Positions 24,001 to 33,000 of a stretch of 64,000 nt of DNA are shown in pieces (position 1 is the first letter of the stretch; each line of letters begins with the position of its first letter). The notes beneath the pieces are model-generated. The model was not told where the DNA came from. It did no database searches and was given only the letters and a program-made list of their open reading frames with translations. Source of the DNA: Perognathus longimembris pacificus (lineage: Eukaryota > Chordata > Mammalia > Rodentia > Heteromyidae); the NCBI RefSeq assembly GCF_023159225.1, contig NC_063176.1:31041786-31105785 (forward strand). The letters are read 5' to 3'. The position numbers were made by a program, and so were the translations under genes.

Positions 24001-27000
24001 AATCCTAAAGGAGTTTCCAAGAATTTCAGAACTTGATTAAAAAAACAGAAATTGCAGCTAATGGGTATTGAGGAAGCAAAAGAGCACATAGCTAAAGGAA
24101 TAAGAAGTTTATCTAATAGAATAATAGCAGAGAATATCCCAAATCTTGGAAAAGAGAATCCAGGCACAACCAAGAATACTATATCCTGCCAAGTTTTCAT
24201 TTATAACTGAAGGGCAATATAAAACATTCCACAAGAAAAGGAAGTGTAACAATTTCTCATCATTAAGCCAGCACTACAGATACACAAAGATATCCTGAAT
24301 ACAGATGATCAACATGAACATGAAAGAAGTAGAGAAAACAGACCCTACCAGATGAGTAGATAAACACAGGAGAAGCAAGAAGAGACACAAAATCAGAGCT
24401 GAGGAGATGACAGGATCTACTGCTTACTTCTCAATTCTAACATTCAATAATAAGTGACTCAGTTCTTCAATTCAAAAGACATAGATTGGCATCTTGGATC
24501 AAAAGACAAGATTCAATCTTCTGCAGTCTAAAAGAGACACACCAAACTTACAAAAGCAAACACTTCCTCAAGGTGAAAGTTTGGAAAATAATAAAAGATG
24601 GATACATTTTTGACAAAAGGTATAAAAGACTTGTACAAGAAATATTACTGAAGAGAAACTAAAGACCAACTACATGGACTGATACATACTGTTCACTGGT
24701 TAAAACTCAACACTGTCATTTAAGTTCTCCCTGAATTGATCTATAGGCTCTGATACTATTATAAATAATATTTACAAGCTTTCTGATATCTGATTGTTCA
24801 TAATATACAGAAGTAGAATTGATTTCAGTGTACTGATCTTGTTTCCCATAATACTGTTAAACTCACTTCGTAGTTCGAGTAGGGTTTTTGGTTTTTCTGG
24901 TAGCCTTTAAAAAAAATCTGTAATTTTGTCAAATTTTCTACAAAGAAAATCATTTTATCTGCAGGAAATAGCTTGAACATCTAGTATACTCTTGCATAAA
25001 AGCAGTGTGAGCAAGGACACATGTCCTGCTCTTGACCTTAGGGCACAAGCAACAGTATTTCAACAGTAAGCATCTAGCTATAGGCTGCTCATAAATAACT
25101 TTTTTTTAAAGTTGAGATTGTTCCTTCCTAGTCCCAGTTTTCAGAAATGGAATGAAACTGCCAAATCATATCTCTCTATCTAGAGGATAACTATCTGGTT
25201 TTCCTCTCCTTTTTGCTGAATATGGTTTATTAATATAGTATTAATACTGTTACCCTTTTGTAATATTGAATCAGTCTTGCATTTTGGAATAAGTCCTACT
25301 AGGTCATGGAGTATTATATTTTCATGTAGTATTAGATTTGATTTGTTATAATTTTGGGAAGAATGTTTACATTTATGTTCATGAAGGACATTTTTTTTTC
25401 TTAAATGCCTTTGAATCAGACCAACTGGATGAGGATAATTCTGGTCATAAAAAAATGAGTTAATTTGTTTCTTTCTGAAACTTACTAAAATGAAGTGTGT
25501 CTAATTGTTTCCTTATAAAAATCAGAAAACTAAGGATCAAAGAGGGTAAATAATTTGGCTTAGAGTCATAAAACACTTTTTAAATGGCAAAAGCCAAGCT
25601 TCAAATTAGATAAGACCTAATGTCTAACTAAATTTGCAAAAGGGATGTGGGTGCTGCAGAAAGCCTTTGATGCTCCTCCACAAGTGATCCAGTTAATTGC
25701 TAACTTTTGCTAGCCATAAAGAAGGCCATCAGTCAACCCACCACTTGAGTCCAAACACATCTTTCCTAACAGTGATGAGTCAGGCTTAATATGAAGCTCA
25801 TCAAGGTAGGCCAAGTATTATACAACTCTAATCCCAGTACAGAGATTCCGAAGCTAGTCTGGGCTGCATAGTGAAATCTTGTCTCAAAAAAAGATTATAG
25901 AGCTGATGTAAGATATTCCTATACCACTGGAATTCTAAAATTTTAGTAACAAGATGTTAGTGTTGCTATTGTTTTTGTTGTTGTTGTTGTTGTTTATTTT
26001 TATGTTTTTGCCCATCCTGGGGCTTGAACTCAGGGCCTGGGCTCTGTCCCTAAGCCTCTTTGTGCTCAAGGCTAGTGCTCTACCTCTTGAGCCACAGCGT
26101 CACTTCCAACTTTTCCTGAGTAGTTTATTGGAGATAAGAGGTTCACGGACTTTCCTGCCTTAACTGGCTTTGAACCACAACCTTCAGATCTCAGCCTCTT
26201 GAGTAGCTATGATTACAGCATGAGCCACCAGCGCCCAGAATGTTGCTATTGTCTTAAATAAATATATACAGAGCAATAAAGATTTATCAAACTATTTTGG
26301 TAAACCAACATACAGGTGGCTAACTTATATCCTGTAATGATTTAACCTGGTTGCAAGTACACAGGACGTTTACTGGGTAAGCCAAGTCCACTTAGGCCCC
26401 CCCAAAGGTAAGCCACATGTCACTCACAGGAAGCCTCGGAATCTGTTGAGGTCATTGTTTGGACTTTCACATTCTATCCTACTGGAAAATTTCTCAGGAT
26501 CGACTTCAGAGTCCTAAAAATACATTTCAAAAATCACAAAACATGAAGAATTTCAGATTAAAGCACTGACAGTCTGATAGTTATGCATTTTATCACTTTC
26601 ATTAATTCTTGGTAGAGTAATTAAGGCCATTTTGCCACAAAGCTTGTCATAAACTTCCCAGATGAAAGAAAGTATAGGCATAATCATGGAATGCATATCT
26701 GGGATCAGAATGGCCCTAGACCATTTTTTAAATGAGTATGTATTGGAATACATGCAAGACTCCAGGAGAAAGCTTCTATTCAAACACCCGTGTAAATAAC
26801 ACACTGAAAGTACTTCTTTTGCTGGTCTTTAATCATATCAGTATTGCTTGGGTTAAAAGTATATATACTTGGAGTACAAAATATAGTTTATTTCAGCCAG
26901 AATTCATAAATCAAAATGTAAAAATAAACAAGACACCAGTGGTTCACAACACTCTCCAGGGGACCAAGTAAGTAATTTAGTTAACTTTATGAAACTAGTG

Positions 27001-30000
27001 GCTGTGTAAACAAAAATAATTTTATAATACATAGCTCCTATAAGGTGTGGATTCACTAAGAACAAACTATAACAACTCTTCTCATCTTACCTATTTTCAT
27101 ACAGCTTTTCATTAGTAGGAACACTAGTCAATGATACGGCTATATATTATTAATGATATACCTCAGAATACTAATATACATATCATAGAAAATGTGACAA
27201 TGAAAGATATATGATATGATCTGTCAGTAATATTGCATTCTTTCTATAGAATCAAAAACACATCACAAAGGTATGTATTACAATTTTGCCTATAACAGAA
27301 GAGGAGAGATAGAAATGAGGATCACATAATGCACCAAAGTTAAAAGGTGGTTAGGCCAGAATTACAATAGAGGTCACTGGGTTCCAGAACACACATCTTT
27401 AATTACAGTCACCCTCAAAAAGTAGGCATTTGTTCAGTGGCATAATGGAAGACCAAACTGTGCAAGATTTTCCCAAAACTTCTGGAGCAGGACTATTTGT
27501 AAACATAACAGTGGCATAAAGCTGAGAGACATGTTCGTCAGAGGGTCTATGTAAAATTCATAAGAAGAAAGATCCGCCCCATGTGAAATTTACGAAAAAT
27601 AGGGTCGTAGGATGCTAAAACATTTTTTGATCTATAAAGACGAGGTGAAGTAACCCCAACAGATTAGTAGCTCAGTTTTAAACATAAGACCAATAAGTTT
27701 TAATAAAGTACTTCATCTCAAGTGATTCCAGGTGATAAGAAAAGATGCAGCTATTAAGCATTATACCTAATGTGGTTGCATATGAATCTTACAAATATAC
27801 TAGAAAGGAATCAGCATCATTTCCATTTTAAGATCATTTTCCATTTTAAGGAAGCAGAAGCATAAAATATTTGAGTAACTTACCCAAACCCACACCTATT
27901 AATGACAAAGCTAAGATAAATACAAATTTCTGTCACTATAACTTCAAAGTTTTCCCTTCTCTTAATACAGAAAGGTAAAAGGCCTCTAGAAATAATGTGG
28001 CCTAAGAAGCTATGAAAGTTATCAAAGGCACTGGAAAATAAGTCATGACATAGTTTAGGCACAATGATCAAACTATACACTAATATATACTTAAGATTAA
28101 GAAAAATAAATTAGCAGGTGGCTGCTTCTATGGTAGTTTCCTTCTATCAAGGTTCCTTTAATTTAGTTCCAAAGAGTGATTGAAAACAGAAGTGTTTGAA
28201 CTCCAAAGTCATTTAATCCTATTGCCTTACAAAATATAGTTCAGGTCTACTGATATCTAGAAATTTAAAGTTGAGATTGTTTTGTCAGTGGTTTAAAAAT
28301 AACTAATTTAAAAATCTCGTTATCTGTCCTGTGGAAATGAACCCAGTCATTTCCTGAGAGAAAAGAAGACAGTTAATCACCACTGGAGAAGATATTATTT
28401 ACCTGCTCTGCATACCCCCGTACCACCTGCCTCTGTTTTAAATTGCTTTCCCCATCAAGGCTAGAAGTTTCGATGTGACAGATTCCATCAGGATCACTGG
28501 AAAAGAGTAACACCATATCTGCAGGGATGATTTCGTTACAGGAGAGGCGAATGAAGTCCCCAACACTGACATTTTTCCAGCAACAGTCCATGTATTTTTT
28601 CTCCTTCCTGAGATTGGGGTGGGGGGGGGAAGAGTTGTGGAAAATTGAACTGTCATTTTTTGTTAAACTTAGTACATACATTAAATCATCTTTAAGGTAC
28701 TAGGGTGGGTTTTAATGAATTAAATGCTAAAAGAGAAGCTATAAAATCCTAAAACCAAATTCCACAAATGACTCATCTGGAAAGTCAGTTCATAAATAAC
28801 TAGAATGGACTTTTCCAGTTTTTCCCCTGAGACTTTTGAAACTCTATGCTATTTGAGTATAATTCTAAAATGAAATTACAGCTAGATTTAAATTAATTTG
28901 TATGCAGAGTGATTTTTGCATGCTGCTGTGTGCTTAGGGTACCTGGGACCTGGGGAAAAAGGTCAAGACATGTTGTTTCTTCTCAGAGAGCTTCTGGTCC
29001 AGCCAAGAGGCTGAATAATAATCGAAGAAAACAAGATGACATGTAATAACCACAGGCATTGTTTTTTACAAACTCATTATTTCACCATATTAAATTATCA
29101 GCCTCAAATTATCAGTGAATGGAAATTGCCTTCCATATCAACAGCCACCACAGCTGAAAATTCAACCAAATGCAGGTCAAAATATTTGTACAGAATGCTC
29201 CTGTAACCTTTTTCTCTATGGCTCCCCTAAGAATGAAGACATCTCTATTTTTTTTTTTTTTTTTTGGCCAGTCCTGGGGCTTGGACTCAGGGCCTGAGCA
29301 CTGTCCCTGGCTTCTTCTTGCTCAAGGCTAGCACTCTGCCATTTGAGCCACAGCGCCACTTCTGGCCATTTTCTGTATATGTGGTGCTGGGGAATCGAAC
29401 CTAGGGCCTCAGGTATACGAGGCAAGCACTTTTGCCACTAGGCCATATCCCCAGCCCATCTATTTTTGATTAAATATTAACTGGAGCCTTATAGAATATA
29501 TGATACGATTCATCACTAATCTTAACCACATTTATGCTTGGCGCTGTAGACTTTCTACTTCATAAACACTGGAAATACAGGTCTCCAAGAGAGCAAATAC
29601 ACTCCTGATAGACTTCTGCTGTGAGTACCCTGAGCTGCTGCTGCCCCAAGATGCCCCAGGTTTTTTGCACCAAGTAGAACTCTTCTCTGTCTTCTGGAAT
29701 CCCTTTTCCCCCATATACAGCTTCCTGCCTTCTCTTTTCACATCCCATCTCACATTTCACATCAATTCAAGTTCATTTCTGCTTTTCATAACCCATCCTG
29801 TTCTTAATCCTAAAGGGACTTGTAGCATCCAGTGTTAAAAAACACCTGGCTGCTTCCTCTTCTGTGATCGGAAGTTCAATGCATGACCCAGAGAAATTTT
29901 CCTTTTATAAAGTTTTGGGTTGATAATTGCTTTTATTACCCTTTGAACCTGAATTGAATTTACAGTAGAATTTTAGGAAATAGTTATTGAAAACAACAAC

Positions 30001-33000
30001 ACTACAGAGAGCTTCCTGGTCACATTTAAGAGGAGAAAAACACACACAACATGATGTGCTCTCAAATAATGTGTGCCTATTCCTCAAGGATACATACCTG
30101 CTGTAAACCTTAGTTACTAAATTGTTGATCTGCTTGTCAATTTTGTATTTTCGGTAATCTTCCAAGCCATCTTTAATTCCAATAATTGTGAGGACCACCA
30201 CCAAAGGCAGCATAGTAATTTCCTTTTGGAAGGCTTCTACTAAGGGCACCCAGTTCAGGACAACTAGGAACAGGAAATATAAATTGGCAGCCCTGTAATC
30301 CAAGCACACATGGGGATATGTTTACAAATCACCTCAATGACTGAAGTCAAAGATCTTTTTGTGGTCTTCTCTCAGTTTATATTAGCTGGTCAAACAAATA
30401 ACTAGCACAAACTAACAAATCTAAATGATCTGGTTATTACCCTCCCGGGAACTTGGCTCTTCAGGTCATATATGAATAAATTTCATGTCCAGGGTGGCTT
30501 CCAACTTCGATCTTTAGATCTCATTCTCCTGAGAAGTTAGGATTACAGGCATGAGCTACCAAGAAAGGAAAACACTATTCATGGGATCTAAAGCCATTAA
30601 TTCAATAAATTCATATCTGTACTTTAAACCTTGTCACTGTGGGCTAAATTCTTATGGAACATGCAGAATGATTCAGGAGAATAAATATAAGTAAAATGAG
30701 TAAGGAATGTGAGAATCTCGGTAGTCAGTACATTTACAAAACAGAAAAGAAGTTTTCCGCTAAGTTTCTTTTGTTATACTTTTGGTGCTCCTTGTTCTTG
30801 TTTTCTTTCTGTTAATTTTTCTGGTCATCATACTCAACATACTTACACCATCCTCTTCTTTTTCACTTAATTGTCCACATCTAACCCACAGCACCTGCAG
30901 TAGGCTACCTTTTTTTCATCTCTACATTATTTGGAGTGTGAGCCTCTATTATAACTCACCTGGATGTAAACATCACTTCCTAAATACTATTTCTTCCTCT
31001 GTTTACCTCTCATCCTGTCTACTCACCACACTGCCTCTACAGTGGAACACACACATGAACATGTCATTCCTCTCTTCAGAACCATGCCTTCAAAGGTCTC
31101 AATTCTTTATATTGACAGCAAGAGCCTTCTTATGGGTTATGCCTATGTTTTCAGCATTATTGCTTATTGATGCCTAGCAAGATCCTAGGTGTGATCACAG
31201 AGAGCTACTTCTTAGGCTTCAAGTAAGTCTTCTGTGATACTGCCTTGATTTGCTTAATACTATCTTTTCTTTTTTTTTTTTTTTTGGCCAGTTCTGGGCC
31301 TTGGACTCAGGGCCTGAGCACTGTCCCTGGCTTCTTCCTGCTCAAGGCTAGCACTCTGCCACCTGAGCCACAGCGCCCCATCTGGCCGTTTTCCATATAT
31401 GTGGTGCTGGGGAATTGAACCAAGAGCTTCATACGTAGGAGGCAAGCACTCTTGCCACTAGGCCATATTCCCAGCCCAATACTATCTTTTCTTTCATATA
31501 AAATACTCTTTTCCCACGCCTCTGCTGGGTAGGTCTCACACACCCTCCTATAACTAATCCAGATATCACATCAATAGAAAACTATTGATCTATATGTCGT
31601 ATTATAATTCTTTTGTGGCTTCCATCTGCTTGACAGTATGTGTTATACTCATCATACCACTGCCTTTTTATCTTTCGTAAAAAGTGCCCTTGGGATGTGG
31701 CCAAAAGGGAACCCTACTTCATTGTTGGTGGGAATGTAAACTGGTTCAGCCACTCTGGCAAGCAGTATGGAGATTCCTCAGAAGGCTCAATATAGAACTC
31801 CCCTATGACCCAGCAGCCCCACTGTTGGGTATCTATCCAAAAGACCACAAACAAAATCACAGTAATGCCACCAGCACAACAATGTTCATCGCAGCACAAT
31901 TTGTCATAGCGAGAAGCTAGAACCAACCCAGATGCCCCTCCATAGATGAATGGATCAGGAAAATGTGGTACATTTACACAATGGAATTTTATGCCTCTAT
32001 CAGAAAGAATGACATTGTTCCATTTGTAAGGAAATGGAAGGACTTGGAAATAGTTATACTAAGTGAAGTGAGCCAGACCCAAAGAAACATGGACTCTATG
32101 GCCTCCCTTATTGGGAATAATTAGTACAGGTTTAGGCAAGCCATAGCAGAGCATCACAAGGCCCAATAGCTATACCCTTAGAAACACATAAGATGATGCT
32201 AAATGAAATGAACTCCATGATATGGAAACAAGTGATATATCACAGTTATAACTAGTTTCAACATCTTATGTGTATGTGTAGTTTCTATTATTGATGATGT
32301 TTTGTATCACCTTCCTATGTTTGTACCTACACTATCTCTGTAATCTTATCTGAGTATATTGGAAACCGTGTTTACTGGCATTGGAAGTAGGAAATTCAAA
32401 GGGAATACCAAATTCGAGAGACACAGGGTAAAAAAAGAGAAATAACTACAAAAGCAATACTTGCAAAACTGTTTGGTGTAAGTGAACTGAACAACTGGGA
32501 GGGGGGAGGGAAAGGGGGGAGGGAGGGGGGCATGAGGGACAAGGCAACAAACAGTACAAGAAATGTATCCAATGCCCAACGTATGATACTATAACCTCTC
32601 TGTACGTCAGTTTGATAATAAAAATTTGAGAAAAAAAAAAAAGTGCCCTTGGCTAGTAGGCATTATTATACTTTCATTTCCTTCAATGCCTGGATTCTTA
32701 GGCAAACTAAACTAAATGATTGTTAATTCAAATGATTCAACTATCTCTTAATAACATCTTACATCTATCTGTATATGCTTCAGGGTGGCCATGTTCCCTC
32801 ATTATATCAAGTTAGAAGGATATGAAATTAAAATACAGCTTGGCTTAAGGGGAAGAACACCAAACCAAGTGTGCAAAGACCTAAGACTGGAAAACCTTCA
32901 TCAGCAGTTTATCACAAGCATGACCTTAGCTAAATCAATCAATCTCTTTCCTACTGAATAACAGTAGGATGACAGCAATATTTTCTCTGGTAAAGAGAAG

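Noticed and set aside
31684..31920. 78-residue ORF with LLGIYPK
   Set aside because: It is the C-terminal tail of L1 ORF2 in a truncated dead copy, starting from a non-ATG codon. Reported as a mobile element, not a gene.
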